NCBI RefSeq assembly: GCF_032362555.1
Contig: NC_083511.1
Span: 1 to 64,000, forward strand
DNA length: 64,000 nt
Direction of reading: 5' to 3'
Source of the DNA: Amyelois transitella
Taxonomy: Eukaryota; Arthropoda; Insecta; Lepidoptera; Pyralidae
Positions 25,501 through 34,422 of this stretch are shown piece after piece (the first letter of the stretch is position 1; the number at the start of each line of letters is the position of its first letter). The notes beneath the pieces were generated by a model, which searched no databases, was not told where the DNA came from, and worked only from the letters and a program-made list of their open reading frames with translations. The translations under genes were made by a program, and so were the position numbers.

Positions 25501-28500
25501 CGTCTAGCCTTTGTGAGTAGTCATTATTTTTGAATCACAATTGTATCATTAAGCCATTCAGGTGAAGTAAATGTGACCTATGACATTGTGAGTATTGTCT
25601 CAGTGTGACCTGTCTGGTGGCAGTAGTGCGGCGGCTGCAGCATCAGGAAGTAGTGCACCGCCCTCGCGTCCAGCTTGCGGGCGGCGTGCGCGGGCGGCAG
25701 TCGCTGCGCGGCGCTCAGCAGCGGCAGCAGCGCCTCGCCGCCCGCCGCGCCCCACGCCGCGCCCCGCAGCGCGCCCCGGGTCCCGCCTTCCGCCGCCGAC
25801 AGTACCCACTCCGAAAGAGGGAACAGCGGCACCTGCGAACATTAACGAGCCTGAGCGCGGTGACCCGCAGCAAGAAGAGCGCGGCCGCGTCGGCCAGCGG
25901 CAGCAGCAGCTCGGCCAGCGCGGCGGCGGGCGCGCTACACTACCTTGGCCAGCCGCAGCGCGGTGACCCGCAGCAAGAAGAGCGCGGCCGCGTCGGCCAG
26001 CGGCAGCAGCAGCTCGGCCAGCGCGGCGGCGGGCGCGCTACACTACCTTGGCCAGCCGCAGCGCGGTGACCCGCAGCAAGAAGAGCGCGGCCGCGTCGGC
26101 CAGCGGCAGCAGCAGCTCGGCCAGCGCGGCGGCGGGCGCGCTACACTACCTTGGCGAGCCGCAGCGCGGTGACCCGCAGCAAGAAGAGCGCGGCCGCGTC
26201 GGCCAGCGGCAGCAGCAGCTCGGCCAGCGCGGCGGCGGGCGCGCTACACTACCTTGGCCAGCCGCAGCGCGGTGACCCGCAGCAAGAAGAGCGCGGCCGC
26301 GTCGGCCAGCGGCAGCAGCAGCTCGGCCAGCGCGGCGGCGGGCGCGCTACACTACCTTGGCCAGCCGCAGCGCGGTGACCCGCAGCAAGAAGAGCGCGGC
26401 CGCGTCGGCCAGCGGCAGCAGCAGCTCGGCCAGCGCGGCGGCGGGCGCGCTACACTACCTTGGCGAGCCGCAGCGCGGTGACCCGCAGCAAGAAGAGCGC
26501 GGCCGCGTCGGCCAGCGGCAGCAGCAGCTCGGCCAGCGCGGCGGCGGGCGGCGCGCGCTGCGGGTCGGCGGCGGCCCGCGCGGCGCCCGCGTCGCTGCGC
26601 CAGTGCGCCGCCCCGCGCAGGCGCTCCACGCGCACCCACACGCCCGACTGCGGCAAGCCGCTTGCGATAGCACGCTCCTGTGCGAGAACACAGTGGTAAT
26701 ATTAGCTCCTTACATGACAAATTGGCGTTTTCTCATACTGGGCAGTTCACTCACAAATTTCTCCCCTTTAGTAAGGAATTCCAAATTCAAATTAATACAG
26801 CTATTTACACATGTATTTATGTTTCGTTAACTGTCATTAATTTGTTTTTTTTTTTCTTCTGATTTTTCTGTTTGCATCACTCAGTTTACAAAAATGGAAA
26901 ACTTGAAATATCGCGTTATTTACGAGTTCGAATTCCATCGTGCGGAAACGGCTCGAAGGGGATAAAGATGTGTATGGCGGTCGCGTCGCAAAAGAAAACA
27001 CAGTGCGCTTTGGGTTCCAAGGTTTTTGGTTCTGGAAATTTCGACCTGCAGAAGAAGCCCCTTGGACGGCCGGAGACCCTAGTTGAAAATGAAGACTTGA
27101 AAGTTATTGTGGAAGCGTAACCATCGCAAACCACATCCGATGTAGCTTCAGGCTTCGGTGTTAGTGATAAAACTATTTAAATCCACTTGAAGCAAATTGG
27201 GAAGATTAAGAAACTTGAAAGGTAGCTACCTCACGAATTGAGTGAAACAATCCGGCAAACGCGTGTCGACTGCTGCGTTACATTACTTAACCGGCACAAT
27301 AATTAAGAGCCATAACCTACAATCGCTGCACTAGCGGACCGGATGTTATTTATTTTAATGACGAAAGCACCTTAAATTCGACAATATATGAGACTGAACA
27401 TATAATTAAGATCGAAAGAATCATTACCTTTTTCGCTGAAATAATCGTTGCTATAAACAGTTGACACCACATTCACTTTTCACTGCACTTGATACTCGAC
27501 CAAAACATGTAAATGTACTATAGTTTAGCAGCTGTCCACGCAGACGCATCGCTCACTCAAGAAGAAGAGAGACGGATGTCGAACGCTGCCGAACGCAAAG
27601 GCCGATTGTGCCTCTTTGTCGCTCGCGCGTGCACTTCAAGCCTTACATAGAACGCCTCAGAGCGAGGTAACGCCGCATGAGTCATGTTTTTTCGTGCGTG
27701 CAGCCGGCTCAATCGAATTATAAGACGTTGTCACGTCCAAAAAAATACTTTTAGGCGTTTGGTGGACTAATTCCAGTGTCCTCCATTATAGTTTTCTCAA
27801 ATCTGGCCAGACGATTACGTCTATTGTCAGCAATTGCAAACTGTGATCGAAAAGCTAGCTGCTAAACAACCGAGGCTGGTCAATCGCTCCACGCCACTAC
27901 TGCTTCACAAAAACACTAGACCACACACTGCACAACCGACGGCTACGAAATTAGAGGAGCTTCAATTAGCATGTCTAAGACATCCACCATACTCCCCGGA
28001 CCTTGCTCCAACAGATTACCATTTATTTCGAAATTTTCGAAAAAACTCGTAATTTTCAGTTCAAACATTCATATCAAAGATATTATTGATTCCCGATCGA
28101 ATGGTTTTTTTTAGTAAAGGCTGATGCCTTTACTAAAAAACCTGAACTACCTATGGGAAGGCAAAAGTGCATAGATAATAATGGTTCTTACTTTGATTAA
28201 ATAAATATGTTAAATTAAAAAATATTCGACCTTTTGTTCCTCCTATACCAAACGCCAATTTTATATGTAGGGACCTAATACTTATTAAAAAAAAATAACT
28301 CCTACTAAGCGCAAATAGCTACCTCTGCCTCTATCAGCGCCTCCTCTATCTGCTGGGCGCGAGGCGGCGGCGGCGGCGGGAAGGCGGGCGAGGGCGGCAG
28401 GCTCATGCTCAGCGCCAGCTCCAGCAGCAGGGTCAGCTGCTCCCACAGCCCGCCGGACTGCAGGAACGAACCTGAATGCATTACATATTGTTACTCTATG

Positions 28501-31500
28501 ATATATAGATATAACAGTCAAGTCAGCGAGCAGTGGATAATGTTACCGTAGATGTAGAGCAGCCGCGGGTAGGCGGCGGGCTGGCGGCAGGCGAGCAGCG
28601 CGGCGCGCGCGGCGGCCGTGAGCGCGGCCAGCGAGCAGCTGACGGGGCAGTGCGCCAGCGCCGACAGCAGCCACGCCCACAGCTCCAGCTTCAGCTCCGG
28701 AGATGACGCTGTGCACACAGATATTATACATATGGAGATAAGTGTAGGAATAAAAGTCCAAGGATACCTTCAAAGCTTTACTCCTAAAGCTACACAAACT
28801 TTATATAGAACAGCATAAGATCTATTCAAAAACAGCAAACCTGGACTTTACACTGATAGTTATAAGGTTGGATATGACTTGGCTAGTAAATAAAACAGCA
28901 AATGTGTAGTATCATCGGCTTAGCTAAGGACTACTGAATGCGAATAACATTCACCAAAATTTATACTGTACATACTTGAATTGACTCCACAAAACCCTAA
29001 CCCGGAACTCTCACAACACAATACAGTTTTTGAAAAATTCTCTAAGTAAATCATTTTACACCGTAGATAGCTCGAATTGCTCTTTTTTTGTAGAATGAAA
29101 ATAGTTTGTATGTCTGCTGCTGCTCCCTAAAGCAGTAGACCATACGACATTAAACTATGAAAATAACTAAAATATACTAGCTTAGCAGTTGCAATATACT
29201 AGAATAGCGTATGCTGCAGAAATAAGCTTTTTAGAAAGTTTCAAAATGTGAGCATGCCACTTCAAATTTGACTCTAATGTTATTCCTAAGAAAGTAGTAT
29301 TACCAACAAAATCTAATCTTTTACTAGGTACTTAAAATAATATCCGCATTTGCCTGCCGCACATTGGGAAGTGTAAACTTAATGCATTGGGTCCTATTTG
29401 CATTTAACAGTAAGTTGTTGACTGTAAACCAGTTAGAATGACGACTAAAGTGCTATTCATAACATCACAGATTTCGCTACGGCGGTTCATCTTAAAAATT
29501 AGTGACGTATCTGCAAACAACACGATGCCAGTCTGTTTCTCAATCATGTAAGGCAGGTCGTTTATATACACCAGAAAGAGAAAAGGGCCCAAAATTGAAC
29601 CTTGCGGTACCCCTATTTTTACCTTAGCTCCTTTCGATTTTGTGTTATTTCAATCTACCGTCTGTAATCTATCACTAAGATATGATTTAATTAGTTCAAC
29701 GGCAGTAGTGCCGAACCCGTAATGAGCGAGCTTGAGCAGATGAGTTCTATGATCTACGCAATCAAATGCTTTAGTCAGATCGCAAAACACTCCGATGGCT
29801 ACTTGTGAGTCTTTCCATGCATTGAGAATATGAGTGACAAGAGCCACACCAGCATCTGTTGTACATTTCCTTTGGTATAATTTATTTTGGAATCTGGAAC
29901 AGCTGATATTGAACCATGCTAGCTACTAAGCTAAACTATAGGACATATAGAAATGCCTTCTTAACAAAAGTTGTTCAGCCTGATGAGCATTTTCTGTTGG
30001 CGAAAAAAAAATGAAGAATCATTTGATGTAGAAGCCAAATAAATTAACCTTATCCTTCGTATTTTATAATATTATATTTATTTTAAGTAGATTTTTTAAT
30101 AAATTAAAAAAAACAAATTGCTAGAACTTTATCCAACAACAACCAACTTCACGCACACCCTCATATACCCTAATGTCGCGCAACTAATCGTACCGAACCC
30201 GCGGAGAGGACAAAGCGGCTCATAGCACAGAGTTCAGCATATAGTGTGTGTCTCTCACCGGCTGCGATGAGATCCCGCAACTCGGTGTGGTGCTGCGAGC
30301 GCGGCAGGTGTCGGCGCGCTAGTTCCAGCCGCTCAGTGCGCAGCTGCCGGTCATGCGGCACAGCTTCGCTCGCCTCCACTGCGGTGCGCCACGCAGCCAT
30401 ACCGCCGCTGCACCGTTCCTAAAGACCAAATACTATTTTATTTTGTTTCATATTACTCTTCAAGTGTTAACTGGCAACATCTAAAGATATAATTTACGCA
30501 GGTATGCATGTAGTGACCTGGAACTGTATGAACTGCATCCACAGCTGTGCGTCGCGCGGCTGGTCGGCGAGCGCGCGGCGGTAGGCGGCGGCGCGCTCGG
30601 CCGCGGCTGCCGAGTCGTCCGCGTCGTCCGCGCGGCGCTCCCAGTAGCGGCGCGCGCGGCGCTTCTGTTGGCCTGGCTCGCGATGCGGACCTGGCGTGTA
30701 TCTGGGAGGTTTAGGCTCATTTACATTGTGAGGTTCTGTGGCATGTCACAATATAATACTTGTAGCATGCCATACAACATTCTATAAACCTTTAAATGAC
30801 AGAAAGAAAAGTTAGTACATACATACATAAAATCACGCTTCTTTCCCAGAGGGGTAGGCAGAGACTACCAAAAGTTAATGTTAGTGCTATCAAATAATCA
30901 AAATCTTATATTTTATTCAGAAAAGAGAACTTAACAGGCATTTTTTCACATCATTTAAGTCATTTTACATTTGAATACATTAAATTTAAGTTATCCACAC
31001 CATTAATAAAGAGAAAAGATTATATTTTAGTATAACAGAGTGTTCTGTTATACTAAAATAAACTATAAATGTCCTGTGTCTTCAAAATGGACACCCTCCC
31101 CAAAAGCGTGCTGGTACTTCGCCCAAACAAATCAACCACCAGAAACTGCCTTTCTCCCCCACAGATTGTAATAATCAAATGCAATGCAATTTTAATTCCA
31201 CAAAATAAAGGCCAAAATAGCTTAGTTACTCTATTTTTAATTTGAAATTATTTTAATAAGGAATTGGGAGAAATTTGCTGTAGAATTATAATAAAAAAGC
31301 TCACTGGGGTCTTCCAGGATAGTAAAGTGTAGAAACCCAAAGGTTGCCAAGGTCCAGCTTGGTGTCAAGGTAGAAGTCATCACTTCTTAGCGGTGAGCGG
31401 TCACGTATGCACTGCTCTGTTGCATTGCGGCTCTTTTCTGTTGCCTCGAGGTTCTGATCTGCTGACTCACAGCTCTGGTCATCATCACTTGCCAACAACT

Positions 31501-31772
31501 GATTTTCTGTCAACTCTGGGATGTCTCGTAACACATCTACACAAAAATTTATGTATGATTCAGTTTTTATGGTTAAGCAATACATATACATTATGGACCA
31601 TTGCTTATAGGGTGAGGAGGGAGGGTAGGGGTACCACTCCCCCCTCCACCCTACCGCCAGTCGTTCCGGGTGTTCATAAAAACTCAAGATACAAACCAAG
31701 TTTAACTTTAGTAGCATCATCAGATAAGAATTGGTTATCATCTTCAGAAGAATAAGCCGGGAACAGAGACAT
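17865..31772 (-). CDS. NRDE2: NRDE2 homologue (RNA surveillance and splicing-associated HAT-repeat protein)
   Basis: Fifteen coding exons in unbroken phase from ATG at 31772 to TAA at 17865: 31697-31772, 31305-31536, 30518-30701, 30259-30418, 28547-28708, 28323-28471, 26459-26677, 25610-25832, 24569-24696, 24268-24450, 24016-24186, 23579-23903, 22910-23023, 18077-18234 and 17865-18005 (about 874 residues). The start MSLFPAYSS matches the family N-terminus. [20 protein letters not shown], then [14 protein letters not shown] (start of the HAT-like helices), ERAL-type helix pairs and the C-terminal [11 protein letters not shown] follow in family order. NRDE-2 works with nuclear exosome and splicing factors in animals and in nuclear RNAi in nematodes. 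Introns hold a LINE, a SINE, a Helitron, a mariner and a 103-bp array of the exon 7 end. Most exons are strongly GC-rich. The fold is known for the family, while the role here is inferred. Confidence 0.93.
18514..21396 (-). CDS. LINE ORF2: AP endonuclease and reverse transcriptase
   Basis: 960 residues. The N-terminal endonuclease/exonuclease/phosphatase domain shows [15 protein letters not shown], a GDFN-type LAGDFNRPG and a distal S-x-H-x-x-L-like region. The reverse transcriptase shows [62 protein letters not shown] (split here across adjacent motifs) and the catalytic FADDLKLY. The enzyme nicks target DNA and copies its own RNA there. No stop or frameshift was seen, and the length is normal for the class. 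It lies 63 nt downstream of ORF1 in the same direction. Confidence 0.93.
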   Translation of the reverse strand: MVSLKTLNLNFLYQNVRGLNTKTDIILANALKQEADVILLTESWLKESVFSHEIIDSRYTIFRRDRYSTASEREGGGGVIIAVLKKYNPVRKLKWESNSEDMWVLLKVKKGSSIIPICIGGIYIPSPVSYTNMKEAMSNLTDVVQHKLPQQSILILAGDFNRPGIRWNLDPSSNFLLPDSSTDPIDNLLVDALAFNSLNQLNHIPNSNNRILDLVVTNSNNFFKVSSCSNPLVPEDTHHPTLDISFKLPSSKPSKIKKTMYLNFSKANYSKINEELELIDWTTLFKPTQSIDETVELFYNTINPIIEKYTPTCYKGNNSYSNWFSNPLIKALKEKAKFHRKYKKYLNPRDLLSYQILRDRCDKLLQDCLNKLKIDSKSYIKNNPKYFWTFIKSTRSNSNDIPDEMFLGDQTASGGQEICDLFSDYFNSTYSRDQSSASPQNPDTSSMSQSSLGIIQLSKDEILKSLESINTNKGPGPDSIPSIFLRNCASQLVTPLHYIFDKSLTCGQFPTQWKLAHITPIHKQGDCCDIRNFRPISILSAIPKLFESLVQEKILYHVKPIIDSHQHGFLRGRSTTSNLLEYVTDIYDALDHKNEVDSIYTDFSKAFDVVDHSLLVQKLEHVGICGSLLRWCESYLRNRSQLVKIRGFKSAAKDVPSGVPQGSLLGPLFFILFINDLGTTISSKYHLFADDLKLYRVIKSDDDIIQLQNDIDRLILWCSKNKMSLNESKCFHIKFSRKMCPKSSFYHINNHPLPQLSHTRDLGVIIDSKLDFKEHIDHIAKKGSRLAGFVIRKCKFFNDPEITILLFNCFVRCLLEYCAVVWNPFFQVHSGRLEKIQKKFLYHLTYSKNMCRTLESYESRLSYFGINSLHQRRNTLDILFLHRLINGLIDSPELLSKINISVPRPSSRLHNRKTFSIPFARTLYLVNSPMVRICSAYNDAATKFDIFGASTNTARRNMLT
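21460..22446 (-). CDS. LINE ORF1: PHD-type zinc finger and coiled-coil RNA-binding protein
   Basis: About 328 residues from ATG at 22446. That start is preferred over the in-frame ATG at 22473 because it begins at the conserved Cys-rich domain ([19 protein letters not shown]). Cysteines and a His (C-x2-C ... C-x2-C ... H-x2-C ... W-x-C-x2-C) form a PHD-like finger in the first 60 residues. A long heptad-rich coil follows ([20 protein letters not shown] and on). The C-terminal part ([33 protein letters not shown]) resembles the RNA-binding end of LINE ORF1 proteins. It probably packages element RNA. Confidence 0.85.
   Translation of the reverse strand: MSLCKKCSKQIKASDVKSCSRCPNSFHYQCLGVPSENFSKESKTYKATWKCQDCKLADSRVTTPSPATTDTSPSNIGEDLKTYLEKLLEEHLSKFSRDIKRDFAAESVDTRSKLQELTESIVYMSSRYEEVKADLESKENRIRTLETENAGLKSQVVDLNTRLNNLEQQSRDCNIEIQCVPEHKSENLSTIVKQLSATVGLGLREHEVLNYHRVAKVNQDSSRPRSIVVKLSSPLVRDNLIAAVKTFNRVHQHDKLNSSHFGLAGERTPVYICEHLSPSNKQLHAAARKFAKEKKYQFVWVRNGKVHLRKDPTSKSFVVRDIDFLSTL
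23172..23395 (-). repeat. tRNA-derived SINE (family A), reverse copy
   Basis: Same body and ACGGGACAAATT tail as the copies at 5817 and 63068. The tRNA-like head (GGTCCCGGGTTCATATCCCG on minus) has a damaged B box. It lies in the intron between NRDE2 coding exons 12 and 13 and is truncated at the head. Confidence 0.8.
24806..25447 (+). mobile_element. Non-autonomous Helitron (Lep-type)
   Basis: Begins TCTATACTAATATTATAAAG directly after a host A and ends GGGCACAGCTAG directly before a host T, the insertion signature of Helitrons (A|TC...CTAG|T). It includes a GTTTGTTTGTTTG run and GGAAGGCTATAGGCTACATT. It sits in the intron between NRDE2 coding exons 8 and 9. The 61-residue minus ORF inside it has no recognisable domain. 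Confidence 0.75.
25855..26551 (-). repeat. 103-bp tandem array of the NRDE2 exon 7 end and its splice donor
   Basis: Nearly seven units. Each repeats roughly the last 94 nt of exon 7 (ending CTGGCCAAG or CTCGCCAAG) plus GTAGTGTAG of the intron. The junction CTACACTACC recurs at 25935, 26038, 26141, 26244, 26347 and 26450, exactly 103 bp apart. One base differs between units (GGCCAG or GGCGAG on plus) in the order C, C, G, C, C, G, giving a 309-bp higher-order period. Every copy keeps a usable-looking AAG|GTAGTG donor. Exon 8 (acceptor at 25833) follows the array. Confidence 0.97.
26894..28200 (+). pseudogene. Mariner transposase, multiply interrupted
   Basis: Starts [20 protein letters not shown] and continues in shifted frames with [20 protein letters not shown], then VSDKTI, stop, [14 protein letters not shown] (helix-turn-helix region) and RVDCCVTLL. 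The distal catalytic part is at 27834-28052: [20 protein letters not shown], then [16 protein letters not shown] and [18 protein letters not shown], with the third-acid region [10 protein letters not shown] kept. At least five stops or frameshifts make it inactive. The first catalytic Asp block is displaced by the internal insertion. Confidence 0.85.
28103..28142. repeat. Inverted repeat inside the mariner relic
   Basis: GG(T)8AGTAAAGGC, loop TGAT, then GCCTTTACTAAAAAACC. The right arm duplicates in reverse the coding stretch just before it and interrupts the transposase C-terminus. Confidence 0.85.
29060..29890 (-). mobile_element. Truncated LINE reverse-transcriptase fragment
   Basis: Minus-strand pieces read [41 protein letters not shown], then in another frame [20 protein letters not shown] and TGIVLFAD (the catalytic FADD is damaged). 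It closely resembles the LINE at 51031-54525 ([28 protein letters not shown]), so both belong to one lineage. It has stops and frameshifts. It lies in the intron between NRDE2 coding exons 4 and 5. Confidence 0.8.
30816..30870 (-). repeat. Remnant of SINE-like family B
   Basis: Only the tail side remains: ACATACATACATAAAATCAC followed by a degraded GGGGTAGGCAGAG segment. Confidence 0.5.
31023..31060. repeat. Perfect 17-bp hairpin in an NRDE2 intron
   Basis: TATTTTAGTATAACAGA, loop GTGT, then its exact complement TCTGTTATACTAAAATA. It lies in the intron between coding exons 2 and 3, with no flanking repeat recognised. Confidence 0.9.
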
Positions 31773-32387
31773 TATCTTCGAGATCTTCAATTCCTTTTAC
31801 GCTGTGTACATATTTATTTGAACCACATTTAAAATACACTAGTTAAAACAATTAGGTATTTTACGCCCAAACTTCGCTGTGTTACATGGAATAAATAGAT
31901 TATGAAATATTTAAGAGTATTTAAGTAACTCGTTCAAAAGCGCACTCTGAGTAAGATTAGCACAGAATTATAAATTGTAATTTTGTAGATAAATGAAATA
32001 GCGAAATAAATCAGAAAAATCGAACCGGACAACCGTGTTTTGCTCGCGCAGTTGATATTGATAGGTATGTTATGTTTAGGTACTTGAAATCGTACAGCTG
32101 AGATAGTGCACCGACTATCGAGATCCGATTCATTCACATCTGAGACTGACATTGGCATATGCCAGTCAGTCACATTAGAATCAGAACAGTGCAGAGCAGA
32201 CAGTGACAGTCTCGGTCACTGTTAAATTGAACATTCGCTTGAGCTCTAAGACCCCTATTACACTACTCTTTTTTGAGCAAGGGTTCTTTCTTTCTTTCTT
32301 TTCTATATTATGGCTTCCACCGGACTTTCGGTGATTCTGCCAATGTCATGGTTTGAAGAGACACGAAGTTACGGAATTATTAAGACT
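31773..32387. other. NRDE2 upstream region
   Basis: AT-rich intergenic sequence upstream of the NRDE2 start codon, holding its 5' UTR and promoter by position. No defined core motif was recognised. The 79-residue ORF on minus has no domain. Confidence 0.4.
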
Positions 32388-32648
32388 GTACATACATACA
32401 TATAGTCACGTCTATATCCCTTGCGGGGTAGACAGAGCCAACAATCTTTAAAAGACTGAATGGCCACGTTCAGCTATTTGGCTTAATGATAGAATTGAGA
32501 TTCAAATAGTGACAGGTTGCTAGCCCATCGCCTAAAGAAGAATCCCAAGTTTGTAAGCCTATCCCTTAGTCGCCTTTTACGACATCCATGGGAAAGTGAT
32601 GGAGTGGTCCTATTCTTTTTTGTATTCGTGCCGGGAACCACACGGCAC
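32388..32648 (-). repeat. SINE-like family B, full-length reverse copy
   Basis: Runs from an ACATACATATAGTC tail through TCCCTTGCGGGGTAGACAGA and CCTTTTACGACATCCATGGG to GTGCCGGGAACCACACGGCA. Confidence 0.85.
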
Positions 32649-33464
32649 TTTTAAGACTGTCTGTGGGTCTAACTAGAATGCTCGCTATTGCACCAGTCTG
32701 AAAAACGAATTTTTATTCAGTCACATGCAATTTGTTGGCGTAAGCGGTTTTATGGCACCTATACTACTTTTAAGACCCCAAAAAATTGTCGTAGCACCCG
32801 TAGCACTTGCAGCAATTAATTTAACTAATAATAATACTTTTGGAACCAACCGACTTAGGAAACTACCTCCGAGTAGGAGCTGATGACCACGATTTTATTT
32901 TTAATTTATTCAATATCCAAAAGGAAGATAACCAGTATATAGATAATATAAGTATATACGATACGAAGTAGAAACGCACCAGCACAAAACTCTACACGAG
33001 AGTACTCAATACCCAAGTAACAAGTACCGATACGGTTGTAACGAGAACAGTTTAGTTGAGTACCGAATACATGCATTTTATCGGTACTTTTTTAGGTCTA
33101 GCGATCACAGACTGATAGCGATCTAACTATCTACTCTTATTACACTATTCGACATTCAAACTTGTCGACAGTTAGATTCGTCGAGCCCTATCCTGCAATC
33201 GGAATTCAGAGTCTAACTGTCTAACTCTTATTGCACTATTCATTTTGAGACGAAGACAATCTTACCTTATTATCAAATAGTCTAATAGCGGCATTATAGT
33301 ATTAATTGAATTGAGCGAGCGAACTTTGAATTGATAATTTTAACATTTTGATAAACCACTGAATCGCACAGATATCTATTGTCGCTTTATTTCGTAAATA
33401 TATTATCATGGTCATGTCATGACGTGATAATAACTTTACCAATTTTACTTACCTACTTTTATTG
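32649..33464. other. Intergenic sequence between NRDE2 and MOCS1
   Basis: AT-rich. It contains repeated variants of ATCTAACTATCTACTCTTATTACACTATTC (two similar stretches near 33121 and 33210), but no coding potential or recognised element. Confidence 0.4.
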
Positions 33465-34373
33465 TAGGGATGTGACATTGCTGATAAAAAATCGATTTTT
33501 ATCTAATCGATTTATTTTTTAAGTATGAAAAATCGATTAATGAATAATCGATTTTTCTTAAGAAAATAATCGATTTTATTATATTGATAGATTTTTTCCT
33601 AATTTTTCAATTATTGTCAAAATAAACGCCATATACATTATATCAATAGATTTATTCATAAAAAATAAACAACAGAAACAGTAAGTTCTTGTATAATCAA
33701 CACAAATTAATGTTTTTATCAATCAAATTTAATAAAAGGAACTTTCAGCAATAACATATCAACCGAATGTCGGTAAAATACTGTTCATCGACTAACTCCA
33801 TCTAGAGAATGATTGATTAAATACATACATACATACATATGGTCACGTCCATATCCCATGCGGGGTAGACAGAGCCAACAGTCTTGAAAAGACTGAATGG
33901 CCACGTTCAGCTATTTGGCTTAATGATAGAATTGAGATTCAAATAGTGACAGGTCGCTAGCCCATCGCCTAAAAGAATCCCAAGTTTATAAGTCTATCCC
34001 TTAGTCGCCTTTTACGACATTCATGGGAAAGAGATGGAGTGGTCCTATTATTTTTTGTATTGGTGCCGGGAACCACACTATTTGATTGATTAAATGAATC
34101 ATCTAAACTGTTTTAAAAGCACAGAAAGAATGCACAGATGGCATTAATGTAATATTATGGAGCTATGATAGTATTCTTTGGCAGTTCGCGTTCTGAACTC
34201 CAAGCCAGAAGACAAAAACGTAATGTCGGAGTGCATTTATTGCATGATTATAAAAATCGATTATTAATCGATTATTAATTTTAAAAAAATCGCGTATAAA
34301 AATCGATTTTTATTTTTAAAAAATCGATTTTAAATCGATTTTTTCCATAATCGATTTTTTTTTCACATTCCTA
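33465..34373. mobile_element. Non-autonomous hAT-like element with 8-bp target-site duplication
   Basis: Ends TAGGGATGTGA... and ...TCACATTCCTA are imperfect inverted repeats. The element is flanked by exact copies of TTTTATTG at 33457-33464 and 34374-34381. An 8-bp duplication and this TIR type are characteristic of hAT transposons. The ends are rich in AATCGATTTTT motifs in both orientations. A family B repeat is nested inside. The element stops about 49 bp before the MOCS1 start codon, so it forms much of the proximal promoter or 5' UTR. Confidence 0.85.
33822..34078 (-). repeat. SINE-like family B nested in the hAT element, with target-site duplication
   Basis: A full reverse copy from CATACATACATACATATGGT to GTGCCGGGAACCACAC. 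TGATTGATTAAAT occurs on both sides (about 33808 and 34083), consistent with a 13-bp target-site duplication. Confidence 0.85.
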
Positions 34374-34422
34374 TTTTATTGTTTACTTTTAGTGATCCAG
34401 CCAAACGTGTTCAGTGTGTGTT

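Larger units (their letters stand above)
26702..28278 (+). mobile_element. Decayed mariner element, reverse-oriented to NRDE2
   Basis: Terminal inverted repeats of about 28 bp match imperfectly (left TTAGCTCCTTACATG... and right, read in reverse, TTAGGTCCCTACATA..., both followed by AAATTGGCGTTT). Each end is flanked by TA, as expected for Tc1/mariner. Between them is a broken transposase (26894-28190). A segment of about 400 bp near 27.41-27.72 kb does not look like mariner and may be a nested insertion. The element lies in the intron between NRDE2 coding exons 6 and 7. Confidence 0.8.

Noticed and set aside
25945-26481. Series of 75-residue Ala/Ser-rich plus-strand ORFs
   Set aside because: Antisense shadows of the NRDE2 exon 7 tandem array.
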